From Corynebacterium ciconiae DSM 44920 (GTDB lineage: Bacteria > Actinomycetota > Actinomycetes > Mycobacteriales > Mycobacteriaceae), in assembly GCF_030440575.1 (NCBI RefSeq), contig NZ_CP047189.1:1798001-1862000 (forward strand): a stretch of 64,000 nt of DNA, read 5' to 3'. The notes under the pieces were generated by a model. The model was not told the origin of the DNA. It saw nothing but the letters and a program-made list of their open reading frames with translations, and did not search any database. Each line of letters starts with the position of its first letter. Position 1 is the first letter of the stretch. The position numbers and the translations under genes were made by a program. Shown here piece by piece: positions 38,413-47,725 of this stretch.

Positions 38413-38441
38413 CACGAACCAAAGATGAACAAAGGATGAAC
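38413..38441 (-). promoter_or_regulatory. Pho-box-like triple direct repeat upstream of the Na/Pi cotransporter
   Basis: CACGAAC, GATGAAC and GATGAAC start at 38413, 38424 and 38435, exactly 11 bp apart. Read toward the gene they are GTTCATC, GTTCATC and GTTCGTG. Eleven-bp GTTCA-type units are the known layout of PhoP boxes in Streptomyces and of RegX3 sites in mycobacteria. The site is 63-91 bp upstream of the start of a phosphate importer. Confidence 0.65.
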
Positions 38442-38824
38442 ACGCCACCCACACCACGTAATCGTGCCTGATAGAACCCTAAAAAAGCAGTGTTCTGTGA
38501 TCTTAGACTCACATCGATTCTTCCTCGGCCTGCCTACCCCATCCACCACACCCACCCCACTAACCTCGCGCAGGCTAGGACGGTATTTCTCGACAGCGGT
38601 GTGCACGATGCCCTGTGCTCAACCAGTTGGGCCTGCTGTACAGCCCACTCCCCACCCCTATGTAGAGACCATAGGCCCCTTTCACTCTTCACTCACACCA
38701 CGCTCGCTCTGCCCTGTGGCCCAGGATGAATCCGGCACATCACAGCCATGAACACACTGTGTCGGACGAGGGGGAAGACGCCGTAGAAGGCTATGAGGAT
38801 ACAAGCGCCAGAAACTCCCCTTAA
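38442..38824. other. Intergenic region, no gene seen
   Basis: Several short frames exist on both strands but none shows coding character or a ribosome-binding site. Presumably promoter region for the cotransporter and decayed upstream sequence of the MFS pseudogene. Confidence 0.5.
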
Positions 38825-40134
38825 GTGTTCGTTGCTGGAGATCACATTCTGACACGGAAGGTTTATCCATCGTGGCCACTTCAGCTGTTTACCCGATCCC
38901 CACAGCGTGTTCCCACTGCCCCATCTGTCGAGCTGGGCACGCATGAATCACAGGGCAGATCCACCTTCGCATCGCCTGCCCCAGGCGCGCTTCTCGCACT
39001 CTCGGCCGCTGGTTTTGTGGCGATCTTTACCGAAACCATTCCCGCTGGGCTTCTCCCCCAGCTGTCTCGTGGACTAGAGGTAGCAGAATCAGGCGCTGGC
39101 CAAACTAGTGAGTGCATACGCCTGAGGTTCAGTAGTTGCGGCAATTCCGCTGGTTGCTCTCACCCGAACCCTACGTAGAAAAAGAGTCCTCCTCGGCGCG
39201 ATGGCCACTCTCGTCGCGTCAAATCTCGTCACCACGTTATCCCCATGGCTGATTCTGACCTTGGTGGCGCGCTGTGTGGCCGGAGCAGCCGCCGCCTTAG
39301 TGTGGGGCGTGCTGACTGGCTATGCCCGCGGCCTCGCCGCACCACAGCTCCAAGGACGGGCACTGGCCATCACCGGTCTCGGACAACCTCTTGCACTCGC
39401 AGGTGGCGTACCCGCCGGTGCATACGCCGCAACCATCATGGATTGGCGTTGGGTGTTTGGTCTCATCGCTTCAGGAGCAGCCTGTGTAGCACTGTGGATC
39501 GGCGCCGCGGTACCGGATAGAGCAGGCGGCAGCTGCCGCCGTCGCACCCGACTAGCGATTCTCACGCGAAGGCGCTCGGTACGGATCATATTGGGTGTCA
39601 CCGGCATCTGGATTGTGGCCCATAATCTTCTCTACACCTACACCGCTGCCCCTGCTCGCAACCACAGACCTGCGCCTTGAGCTAGGGCTTGCGATCTTCG
39701 GCATTGCTGCTATCTCCGGGATTAGCTGCACAGGCGCAGTGATCGATCGCGCTCCTCGGCTCGCCACCTTGAGCTCACTGGCTGTGATGAGCCTCGCGGT
39801 CTCAATCTTCGCTCTCTCCAGTACCAGCGCGATCCTCGCAACGGCCGCTATAGCCCTGTGGGGACTTGGCTTCGGCGGGGCACCCGTACTGGTGCAGACA
39901 GCCCTTGCTGACGCTGCTGGGCAACACATCGATACCGCTCAATCTCTCTTCGTGACGGTATTCAACCTCGCCATCGCCTGCGGCGGCCTCATCGGCGGGC
40001 TTCTTCTCTCCCACGCGGGCGTCAACGGCCTCGTACTATCTTCAGCCGCTATGTGCCTATTCGCGCTATGTATTGTGCTTCTCGCACGTGGGAGCTTTTC
40101 TCGCAGTCGCTCGATAACGCATGCTGTAACCTAG
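38825..40134 (+). pseudogene. MFS efflux transporter, broken by two frameshifts and a stop
   Basis: Three frames join into one MFS protein of the AraJ/SotB sugar-efflux type. Frame 1 carries FVAIFTETIPAGLLPQLSRGL up to residue GAGQ. One extra base at 39104 shifts it, after which LVSAYA, a TGA at 39123-39125, and GSVVAAIPLVALTRTLRRK follow and lead into the 39201 frame. Near 39640 a second shift moves the sequence (HNLLYTY...) into the frame starting with PLLATTDLRL that ends at 40134. The original start is uncertain. Each piece is coding-like, so decay is recent. Confidence 0.8.
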
Positions 40135-40310
40135 CTGAAGAACGCCGATATGGCTGGTGCGGCGATATGTACGCCAAACTGGGATGCAGACTGTCACACA
40201 AACGTAGCCAGCGGATGACGTCTTGGGACGCCTCGGGTAATCCGAAGGGAATCAGTGCCCCACCGTTTTCCTTCCCTTCTGCTATCGCGATTACCCACCC
40301 CCGAATGGCG

Positions 40311-40343
40311 AAAACCCCTGCTCCCAGAGGAAACAGGGGTTTT
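40311..40343 (-). terminator. Terminator after tRNA-Ala
   Basis: AAAACCCCTG / CAGGGGTTTT, a perfect 10-bp stem with a 13-nt loop, 7 bp past the 3' end of the tRNA on the minus strand, ending in a TTTT run. Confidence 0.85.
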
Positions 40344-40349
40344 GATCCG

Positions 40350-40422
40350 TGGAGCCAAGGAGAATCGAACTCCCGACCTTCGCATTGCGAACGCGACGCT
40401 CTACCAACTGAGCTATGGCCCC
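40350..40422 (-). tRNA. tRNA-Ala(CGC)
   Basis: 73 nt on the minus strand. Acceptor GGGGCCA pairs with TGGCTCC (one G-T), D arm GCTCAGTTGGTAGAGC, anticodon arm TCGCG-TTCGCAA-TGCGA with anticodon CGC (Ala, codon GCG), and T arm GGGAG-TTCGATT-CTCCT. All arms fold cleanly. It follows glpR on the same strand and ends at a terminator; no integrated element abuts it. Confidence 0.95.
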
Positions 40423-40458
40423 GCGCTGCGCCGAAAAAGTGTGTAGACCTCTGCGGTT

Positions 40459-41601
40459 CTAGCTCACGCGGCGCGGCTGCCTGTCATTGTAGGACGTTTC
40501 GGGCTCATCGTAGTAATCGTCATAGAAGTACTCGCCGGCGTCCATGGTGTCGAGGTATTCGAAGTCGGGGCTTTCATCATCCATGTCCAGCACCACGGCC
40601 CCGGGACGGCGCAGTCGTTGCGGCACTCCCATCTCTTCGTCGCGGTCGGTGCGCACACCAAGCCGTGCGCGGCGAAGGTGACGAAGGCGACGGCGGCGCA
40701 GCTGCTGCTCGGCGCGAACCTGCTGGCGCAGCGCGTAGAGGTACAGGCCAGTGAGCCCCATGGCGAGCAAGGCCACCAGCCAAGCCCAGCCGCCCACGAT
40801 GATTCCTAGGGCCAGCCCCAGCAGTACAGAGACACCGAGTCCGACGAGGGTGCGCTGGCGCCGCTGGTAGCGCAGGTGCGCCCGATCAGCATCGGCCTCG
40901 GGGTCGTACCAACCGCGACCGCGTCGAGAAGCAGCAAACTCGCGATCCTCGTCGGTGGCTTCTTCATCGATCTCTGCGGCTTCGTCGTCGTAGTCGCTCG
41001 GCTCGATGATCTCATCGGCGTCGTCGTAGTGCGCAGCGGGGTGCAGCAGATCCGAGGGGCCGGCGTAGGAGCTGTCGATGTCGTAAGCATCCTCGGCCAC
41101 CGGAGGCTCCGCGGCGATGTCCTCGTCCGCCACGACATCCTCGTCGAGATCTTCCGCGGCACCGGTGAGTTCCGCATCCTGCTCGTCCTCATCGGCCGGT
41201 AGCTCAGAGTCGCTGTTGTCTTCGCTCTCCTGCTCGGCGCTGATTACTGCACGCTCGGCGCGGGCGGCTTCCAGCTCGCGGACCACATCGCCATCGACCT
41301 CTTGGGCCACGGCCTCGGTGCTCGCGGCGGAGCGGCGGGGGGTGTCGTCAATCAGGATGTCCTCGGGATCTACTTCCTCCGCCTCCACTGCTGGCTGCGG
41401 GGTTTCGGCGCGGACATCACGACGAGACCACCGCGGGCGGGTTGCGCGCGGCAGATCCCCAGAGCCGCCTTCGTAGACCACGCGGGTTTCATCGAAGGCC
41501 TTATTGGTGCGGCGGATCGGCTTTTGACCTCGAAGTGCGAGGGGTGCAAGAACGAAGAGCCACACCACCACCATCACGGCGATCGCGACTGTACCTGACA
41601 C
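40459..41601 (-). CDS. glpR: GlpR-like membrane receptor of the gephyrin-like Glp
   Basis: 380 aa. A single N-terminal membrane segment (VAIAVMVVVWLFVLAPLAL), then a long acidic Asp/Glu-rich cytoplasmic region (residues about 70-225), a hydrophobic hairpin (about 250-285) and a basic RRRRLRHLRR stretch. Position in galU-glp-rimJ-glpR matches the C. glutamicum locus where this protein (homologous to Rv0996) is the membrane receptor of Glp in the divisome. GTG start at 41601. Function inferred from synteny and topology. Confidence 0.8.
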   Translation of the reverse strand: MSGTVAIAVMVVVWLFVLAPLALRGQKPIRRTNKAFDETRVVYEGGSGDLPRATRPRWSRRDVRAETPQPAVEAEEVDPEDILIDDTPRRSAASTEAVAQEVDGDVVRELEAARAERAVISAEQESEDNSDSELPADEDEQDAELTGAAEDLDEDVVADEDIAAEPPVAEDAYDIDSSYAGPSDLLHPAAHYDDADEIIEPSDYDDEAAEIDEEATDEDREFAASRRGRGWYDPEADADRAHLRYQRRQRTLVGLGVSVLLGLALGIIVGGWAWLVALLAMGLTGLYLYALRQQVRAEQQLRRRRLRHLRRARLGVRTDRDEEMGVPQRLRRPGAVVLDMDDESPDFEYLDTMDAGEYFYDDYYDEPETSYNDRQPRRVS

Positions 41602-41781
41602 TATTGGAGGACCTTCCTAACTGAGAATAAGTGTGGGATCATCGTCACCGACTATCCCCTCGCACCGCGAGCGGCTGGCGCGTGCACGCCCGCAACGAGG
41701 AGCGATCATCCCACTCTTGTCGGTACCTAACACTAGTTGTGGATGTTGTTGACATTCAGACAGCCACGCCGAGTCAGCCCA

Positions 41782-42480
41782 TTATTTATTCCCTATATTC
41801 ACAGCACGCACTCGGCCTTGTCGACGCAATCTCTCCACCGCAGGTATCGCATAATCGCTGCGCAGCAACCCCACGAGATAATGATCCTGCCACCGACCAT
41901 TGATGTGCAGCGCGCCCCGCACATAGCCTTCCTCGCTGAAGCCGCAATGTTCGAGCACCGCGGCCGAAGCGGGATTGGTGGGCAGATAGGTAGCGGTCAC
42001 CCGGTTGAGCTGAAGGTGCCCGAAGGCATAATCCACCCCGAGCGCGCAGGCGGCAGTGGCAATGCCCCGGCCGGTGTAGTCGCTATCTACCCAGTAGCCG
42101 ATCCAGCATTCGCTGGCAGCGCCACGCTGAATATTGCCCAGGGTCACTTGCCCCATAAAGCACCCATCGAGCTCGATCACTAGGGGCACGATCTCGCCGT
42201 TGAGGCTGGCTTGGTCCAAAAGCCGGAAGGTATCTTTCCATGCCCGCACCGAATGGGCCTGCTCCCAAGTGCCGTCCACCGTGGGTTCGACCGGTTCGAG
42301 AAACTCGCGGTCTTTGATCCGCAGTGTCCGCCAGTCGGGGCCATCACTGAAATCCACCGGCCGCAGGCGCAGCCGATCCCCGTCGGGCAGCTCTACCGCG
42401 ATGGTCGACCGCGGCTGGAGCTCGCTGGGAAGCATGTGCGAACGCATGCTGCGCCGTACGCGAGTGAACAAACCGAGCAT
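41782..42480 (-). CDS. rimJ: GNAT N-acetyltransferase, RimJ-like
   Basis: 232 aa GCN5-related acetyltransferase. YTGRGIATAACALGVDYAF is the acetyl-CoA pyrophosphate loop, and NRVTATYLPTNPASAAVLEHCGFSEEG is the RimJ-type C-terminal motif. Probably acetylates the N-terminal alanine of a ribosomal protein or another protein; substrate not readable. Sits between glp and glpR, in the same operon. Confidence 0.85.
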   Translation of the reverse strand: MLGLFTRVRRSMRSHMLPSELQPRSTIAVELPDGDRLRLRPVDFSDGPDWRTLRIKDREFLEPVEPTVDGTWEQAHSVRAWKDTFRLLDQASLNGEIVPLVIELDGCFMGQVTLGNIQRGAASECWIGYWVDSDYTGRGIATAACALGVDYAFGHLQLNRVTATYLPTNPASAAVLEHCGFSEEGYVRGALHINGRWQDHYLVGLLRSDYAIPAVERLRRQGRVRAVNIGNK

Positions 42481-42540
42481 AGTGACAAAGGTACAAGGTG
42501 GGTGTAGTCGGTGCGGGCAGCGCCAAGGGGTGGAGACTGG

Positions 42541-43836
42541 CTAGCGGCCTTGGGCGAGGAAGATCACGTCCACGATATCGCCGGGGCGAATCTCAGTAAC
42601 ATCCTCTGGAATGCGGATGATGGCGTTTGCTTCGCTGAGTCCTGCCAGCAGGTGGGCGGGTGCACCGCCAGCGCCGGCGAGGCCTTCCACCAGATAATCC
42701 TGGGTGTGGGCATCGCGCATCAGTCGGGCGCGCACGAAACCGCGGCGGCCTGGCCGCGAGTCCACGTGGTTGAGGGCACGGGCACGTACGAAGCGGCGCT
42801 GGGTGCTACTCTTACCGAGGCTGCGGCGAATCCACGGGCGCATGAAGGTTTCGAAAATAACCAGCGAGCTCACCGGATTCGAGGGAGTGAGGAACACTGG
42901 GATGCGCTCCTCCCCCAGTACCCCGAAACCTTGAACCGAGCCAGGGTGCATGGCCACGCGGGTGGTATCGATATCACCGAGTTCGCGCAGTACATCTTGA
43001 ATGGTGCGCGAGCTTGCACCACCCACGGCACCGGAGATCACGATCGCCTCCGATCGCAGCATCTGGCCTTCGATGATCTCCCGCAATCGGCGCGGTTCAC
43101 CAGCGGCGATACCCACTCGGTGCACCTCGGCACCGGCTTCTTTCACCGCGGCAGCGAGGGCATAAGAGTTGATGTCATAGACCTGCCCCAATCCTGGTTC
43201 GCGGTCGATGTCCACCAATTCGGCGCCGACGGAGATCACGGACACTCGCGGTCGCGGATACACCAGCACCTTCGATCGCCCCACCGCGGCCAAGAGACCA
43301 ATCTGGGCGGGTGCGAGCGTGACCCCAGGGGCTACGGCCACGTCACCGGGCTGGATGTCTTGGCCCACCCCGCGCACAAATTCCCCCGATCGCACGGGTC
43401 TGGTGGCCACGACGCGCTTGGATCCCCGATCGGACCATTCGAGCGGCAAGACGGCGTCGGCAAGCGTGGGCAGCGGTGCACCGGTGTGCACGCGCACCGC
43501 CTGCTTCGGCTGCAGCCGCAACGGGCGCTGTGATCCTGCGGGCACCTCGCCCACCACGGGCATGGAAGTTTCCACCACGGGTTCCGGGCCGAGTTCCGGC
43601 TCATCCTCCGCGGCGCTGCGGGCGGGCCGGTTGGACAGTCCTCGCTCCCCACCCACGTCCACTGCACGCACCGCGTAGCCGTCGATGGCGGCCTGCGGAA
43701 AACCGGGCAGCGGCTTGGTGGCTTTGATCTCCTCTGCGCACATCATGCCGAGGGCTTCCGCGATGGCGATACGCACCGGCTCTGGGGTGGCCGCAAGCGT
43801 GGTTATTAGCTCGAGCTGTTTCTCAACGGATCTCAC
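42541..43836 (-). CDS. glp: Gephyrin-like molybdotransferase Glp (MoeA family)
   Basis: 431 aa from a GTG at 43836 (VRSVEKQLELI) with AAGGAG upstream; the longer frame to 43887 adds an unlikely 17 residues. MoeA architecture: domain I with GFPQAAIDGYAVRAVD near residue 47, an MPT-binding domain with ISGAVGGASSRTI and HPGSVQGFG, and a C-terminal beta domain. In C. glutamicum the equivalent Glp binds FtsZ and, through GlpR, links division to Wag31-dependent tip growth. ISGAVG replaces the usual ISGGVS-type motif, so enzymatic MoeA activity should not be assumed. Confidence 0.88.
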   Translation of the reverse strand: MRSVEKQLELITTLAATPEPVRIAIAEALGMMCAEEIKATKPLPGFPQAAIDGYAVRAVDVGGERGLSNRPARSAAEDEPELGPEPVVETSMPVVGEVPAGSQRPLRLQPKQAVRVHTGAPLPTLADAVLPLEWSDRGSKRVVATRPVRSGEFVRGVGQDIQPGDVAVAPGVTLAPAQIGLLAAVGRSKVLVYPRPRVSVISVGAELVDIDREPGLGQVYDINSYALAAAVKEAGAEVHRVGIAAGEPRRLREIIEGQMLRSEAIVISGAVGGASSRTIQDVLRELGDIDTTRVAMHPGSVQGFGVLGEERIPVFLTPSNPVSSLVIFETFMRPWIRRSLGKSSTQRRFVRARALNHVDSRPGRRGFVRARLMRDAHTQDYLVEGLAGAGGAPAHLLAGLSEANAIIRIPEDVTEIRPGDIVDVIFLAQGR

Positions 43837-43914
43837 AAGCTCACTAACTCCTTCAACATCGCGTGTGCGGCCGGGGCGGGCGGACACACTCGGCCCGCTG
43901 TGTAAAGAATTATT

Positions 43915-44841
43915 CTAGCCGCGTCGCTTCTTAGATTCCCGCTCCGCCAGCATCTCCTTGATTGCGCGCTTCAAACCCGGCCCGTACTCGGGGTGATCCA
44001 GACCGAAGTCCACGCAGGCACGAATGAAGCCACCCGGGTTGCCGAGATCGTGGCGCTTGCCATCGTGGATCACGATGTGGACAGGGTGGCCCTCCTCGAT
44101 GAGCAGCTCGATGGCGTCGGTGAGCTGCAATTCCCCACCCTTACCGGGGGTGATGCGGCGCAGCGCATCAAAGATGGAGCGATCGAGCAGGTAGCGGCCA
44201 GTGGCCACGAAGTTCGACGGGGCCTCATCCGCGTCGGGCTTTTCCACCATGCCCACCACCTTGCGCACGGTGTCCTCGCCGCATTCTTCCACATCGAAGA
44301 CGCCATAGTTCGACACCTCATCGTGGGGCACCTCGAAGGCGCACAGCACCGAGCCGCCCTTCTCGGCGCGGAGGCGAGCCATCTCGTCCATCACGCCCAT
44401 CGGCATCACGATGTCATCGGGCAGCATCACTGCCACCACGTCTTCATCATCATCAAGCACTGCCTCGGCCAAGCCCACCGCGTGGCCCAAGCCCAGTGGC
44501 TGGTCCTGTTTCACGGGGACGGCGTCGATAAGCTTCTCGGCGCGCTCAACCTTGCGCAACTGATCCAGCTTGCCGCGCTCGCGCAGCGTGTTCACCAATT
44601 CTGGATAGGCCTCGAAGTGGGCGAGCACATCGGACTTCTGCGGCGCAGTGATAATGGCCAATCGGGAAGCACCAAGCTGGGCTGCCTCCTCGGCGATCAA
44701 TTCGATACCGGGAGTGTCCACCACCGGCAGCAATTCCTTCGGCACTCGTTTCGTGGCGGGCAGGAAGCGGGTACCTAAACCTGCGGCCGGCACAACCACC
44801 GTTTTAACAGAGTTTTTGTGATTCTCGATTGGCTCGGTCAT
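43915..44841 (-). CDS. galU: UTP-glucose-1-phosphate uridylyltransferase
   Basis: 308 aa nucleotidyltransferase. VVPAAGLGTRFLPATKRVPKELLPVVD is the signature N-terminus and FVATGRYLLDRSIF, GKGGELQLTDAI and DLGNPGGFIRACV are GalU-specific. Supplies UDP-glucose for trehalose, arabinogalactan linker and glycogen. First gene of the minus-strand galU-glp-rimJ-glpR group; divergent from the cyclo-ligase gene. Confidence 0.95.
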   Translation of the reverse strand: MTEPIENHKNSVKTVVVPAAGLGTRFLPATKRVPKELLPVVDTPGIELIAEEAAQLGASRLAIITAPQKSDVLAHFEAYPELVNTLRERGKLDQLRKVERAEKLIDAVPVKQDQPLGLGHAVGLAEAVLDDDEDVVAVMLPDDIVMPMGVMDEMARLRAEKGGSVLCAFEVPHDEVSNYGVFDVEECGEDTVRKVVGMVEKPDADEAPSNFVATGRYLLDRSIFDALRRITPGKGGELQLTDAIELLIEEGHPVHIVIHDGKRHDLGNPGGFIRACVDFGLDHPEYGPGLKRAIKEMLAERESKKRRG

Positions 44842-44921
44842 AGCTGTTAAGCCTACCTACCTCCCACCCATTTCCGTGCTACGACTCTCGCTAAGCTGCC
44901 CGCTTCCCTATGCTCTAGGTC

Positions 44922-45524
44922 ATGACAGCAGAGCCCCGTGCAGACGATGCAGTTGTGCACAAATCCCGTATTCGTCGCGAAATGACCTCCCGCCGTCAGG
45001 CGCTCAGCGCAAGCCAACGGGCCGAGGCCAATGACGCCATCGGTGCCCATGTGGCCAATCTCATGGCCTCTATCGGGGCCCGGCGCGCCGCCGCTTATGT
45101 TCCGCTCGCCAACGAACCTGGCGGCGAGGCACTGATCCCTCTTCTGGACTCCTGGCTCGACGAGCTCTACCTCCCGATCTCTGGCCCCCAGGGGCAGCTC
45201 GGCTGGGCGCAGTTCACCGGTTTCGACAACACCGAGCCCGGCCCTTACTCCATTCCCGAGCCGACCGGGCCGCGCACAGATAACAGCCTGCTGCAGCAGC
45301 TTGACCTCATCGTGGTGCCGGCGCTGGCCGCCACTCCGTGCGGGTTCCGTTTGGGCAAAGGCGGCGGCTACTACGATCGCGCTCTCGCCCAGCGCCAACC
45401 GGGGCGCCCACTCGCCGCTGTTGTGCTTTTCGACGACAACCTGGTAGACCACCTGCCCATCGAGGATCACGACGCCCCAGTGGACATCATCATCACCCCC
45501 TCGGCAGTGCGCAGCGTGGAATAA
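44922..45524 (+). CDS. 5-formyltetrahydrofolate cyclo-ligase
   Basis: 200 aa. KSRIRREMTSRRQALS N-terminus with the basic ATP-binding residues and the C-terminal PALAATPCGFRLGKGGGYYDRAL motif are diagnostic. Converts 5-formyl-THF to 5,10-methenyl-THF at the expense of ATP. Divergent from galU, as in mycobacteria (Rv0992c/Rv0993). Confidence 0.93.
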   Translation: MTAEPRADDAVVHKSRIRREMTSRRQALSASQRAEANDAIGAHVANLMASIGARRAAAYVPLANEPGGEALIPLLDSWLDELYLPISGPQGQLGWAQFTGFDNTEPGPYSIPEPTGPRTDNSLLQQLDLIVVPALAATPCGFRLGKGGGYYDRALAQRQPGRPLAAVVLFDDNLVDHLPIEDHDAPVDIIITPSAVRSVE

Positions 45525-45624
45525 GCCTTCACCTCCTCAGCCGGCTGCTTAGACGGGCTGCCGCATGGGCGGGTCGCTGCTTGTGCAGGGAACCGCATGG
45601 GCCGTAGCGCCGTCTAAACAGGGT

Positions 45625-46326
45625 ATGAGCCCCTCTGCAGACTCTCGCTTGCGATCTTTAAGACACGTCCTTCTCACGCCCAGCTATCACCGGGCACGCC
45701 TCGTGCGCTGGTGTATCGCCGGGCTGTGCCTGGTGATTGCGGCCATCTCCGCACTCTCGCCGCTGCGCACCAGCGATCCCACGGCCGTCATCCTCAGCCG
45801 TGATGTGGCTGCGGGTGCAGAGATCTCCGCCGCTGATCTGAGCGTGGTGAGGGTTCCTGAGCGGCTGCGCCCCACCGAGGCCTTCGGCAGCATCGATGAC
45901 GCAGCTGGCCGCGTGGCGGCCTCGGCTCTGCGATCGGGAGAGATCCTGCATTCTGGGCGCGTGCTCGGACCGGAGCTGACCGCGCAGCTCGCCGGTGATG
46001 CACCCGCCATCCCCGAGGCCACGATGGTGCCGATCACAGTGGCCGATCCCGCGGTGTCGGGGCTTCTCCAGCATGGGGATGCCATCAGCATTCTCACCTG
46101 GGCGGACAATCGCGAGGAAGCAGTGACTATCGTCCCACACGCACGGGTGGCTTTAGCCCAGCACCCAGCAGACAGTGATGTGCAGCCCGGTACGATTTTG
46201 GTGGTGCTCCCCCAACCAGAGGCGCACACCGTGGCCGCAGCTGCGCTGCACGGCCCGCTCACCGTGGTCATCACCGGCGCCCGCGCAGGTGGGAACCACA
46301 TCACGGGGCAAGGAGAACTCCACTAG
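45625..46326 (+). CDS. SAF-domain protein, one N-terminal membrane span
   Basis: 233 aa from MSPSADSRLR. A single membrane segment (CIAGLCLVIAAISALS, about residues 30-47) is followed by an SAF domain (ILSRDVAAGAEISAADLSVVRVP) and a second beta domain with PITVADPAVSGLLQHGDAISIL, the CpaB/RcpC pattern. CpaB-type proteins assemble Flp pili, but no other pilus genes are here, so an extracytoplasmic sugar- or wall-binding role is equally possible. About 100 bp after the cyclo-ligase gene. Confidence 0.8.
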   Translation: MSPSADSRLRSLRHVLLTPSYHRARLVRWCIAGLCLVIAAISALSPLRTSDPTAVILSRDVAAGAEISAADLSVVRVPERLRPTEAFGSIDDAAGRVAASALRSGEILHSGRVLGPELTAQLAGDAPAIPEATMVPITVADPAVSGLLQHGDAISILTWADNREEAVTIVPHARVALAQHPADSDVQPGTILVVLPQPEAHTVAAAALHGPLTVVITGARAGGNHITGQGELH

Positions 46327-46485
46327 CACCCCGTGCGAGAAGACGGATGAGAGCGATCACTTCTCAGTGCCGTGCACACTGAGTACCCAGCCTGCCCACT
46401 GTGCCTGCTCCCACGCATTAGCGCCTAGGAGATGGGATCTAAATCCGTCATAGCTGCCATCGAATATATGCCTTAGACTCATCGA

Positions 46486-47292
46486 ATGGGCGCTTTTATG
46501 CTGACATTCATGCGCCTTCCCCATCACTCCACGCCAGCACCCGCCATAGCTATTCCCGATTACGCCCAGCCGTGGCGCGGAGGAAACGGGCACATCGGAG
46601 TATTGCTGATCCATGGCTTCACTGGCTCTCCGTGGCCGATGAAACCCTGGGCGCACTACCTGGCAGACGCAGGATATCGGGTGTCTGTTCCCCTTCTTCC
46701 CGGCCACGGAAGAACCTGGACACACCTGAACCACACCACGTGGCAGCAGTGGTACGCGCAAGCGGAAGAGGAGTTTCTTTGGCTCCGTTCCCGCTGCGAC
46801 ACCGTCTTTGTTGCCGGCTTGTCCATGGGCGGTGCCCTCGCTGTGCGGCTCGCCGAAACTTATGGTGAAGACGTTGCGGGACTCATGCTGGTCAACCCCG
46901 CACTAACAGCGCCGCGCCGGCGTGCTTTCACAATCCGGGCGGCAGCACTGGTGGCTCACTCCGCCCCAGCGCTAGGCGACGATATCCGCCTGCCAGGCCA
47001 GACCGACCACTCCTATCCGCGAACCCCACTGCATGCCGCAGTGTCCATGCTCGAGCTCTGGAAGATAGTTACCGCCGATCTGCCGCGAGTGCACCAGCCC
47101 CTCCTTATCTTTCACTCAGCCCACGACCGTGTCATCGACAACAGCTCACTGATACTGCTCACCGAACGCACACATAGCTGCCATTCGCGCACAGTGCAGC
47201 TGCCGCACTCCGGCCACGTAGCAACGCTCGATTATGATGCGCAGCGTATTCACACAGAGTCAGTCCGGTTCATCAAACAGCTCTGCTCCTAG
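46486..47292 (+). CDS. Alpha/beta hydrolase (monoacylglycerol lipase/carboxylesterase type)
   Basis: 268 aa. VLLIHGFTGSPWPMKPWAHYL is the oxyanion-loop region, AGLSMGGALAVRLAE carries the nucleophile Ser (GLSMGG), FHSAHDRVID the Asp and LPHSGHVATLDYD the His. The set matches Est30-type carboxylesterases and bacterial monoglyceride lipases. No signal peptide. An in-frame ATG at 46498 is an alternative start. Confidence 0.85.
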   Translation: MGAFMLTFMRLPHHSTPAPAIAIPDYAQPWRGGNGHIGVLLIHGFTGSPWPMKPWAHYLADAGYRVSVPLLPGHGRTWTHLNHTTWQQWYAQAEEEFLWLRSRCDTVFVAGLSMGGALAVRLAETYGEDVAGLMLVNPALTAPRRRAFTIRAAALVAHSAPALGDDIRLPGQTDHSYPRTPLHAAVSMLELWKIVTADLPRVHQPLLIFHSAHDRVIDNSSLILLTERTHSCHSRTVQLPHSGHVATLDYDAQRIHTESVRFIKQLCS

Positions 47293-47725
47293 CCACTCTC
47301 AGCCCACCGACACACTCTGCTCGCACCGCTGAAACGACCCTGCACCGGCGCGTTTACTGAAACCCTTGTACGCTCCTAGCCAGTCGTTATACCGGCTACT
47401 CCCCTTGTGCGAGGGCTCGATTCCACGAGGGTTTATCGAAGCGGCGTATGCCTTCGGGGGCGTGTCCTGCCACTGCCGCAGTGTGGCCGCCTACGCTTAA
47501 GTAGGATCTCCGGTTTTAACCAAATACCTATCGATTGAGGTAGGATGAGAGTTTCACCATCGCGGCATGATCGATCTCAAGGCCAGTTTCTTTCTACTAC
47601 GGCCGGTCGATTCTCACTTTTCGCCGAGATTTTCTTCCCAGTGCCGCCACAGGCTCTAAGCAGCATCGCCCTCGGGCGCTCAGGCGGTTGCCTCGATCTT
47701 CACTTCAATTTTTAGGACACTTTTT
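47293..47725 (+). other. 430-bp leader region upstream of mscL
   Basis: No coding frame. Contains several hairpin-capable segments, for instance TACCT/AGGTA near 47527-47543 and a GCCCTCGGGCGC stem near 47670. A TAGGAT hexamer near 47541 could be a -10. A long untranslated leader is possible, but no named RNA family was recognised. Confidence 0.4.

Noticed and set aside
40350..40422. tRNA-Ala as an attachment site for a mobile element
   Set aside because: No integrase or direct repeat of the tRNA end is nearby; the adjacent MFS pseudogene is ordinary chromosomal decay.
42511..43533. A 340-codon plus-strand frame
   Set aside because: Antisense of glp; composition of a shadow frame.
47400..47450. 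A tRNA-like T-arm in the mscL leader (CTCGATTCC)
   Set aside because: No matching acceptor, D or anticodon arms could be built around it.
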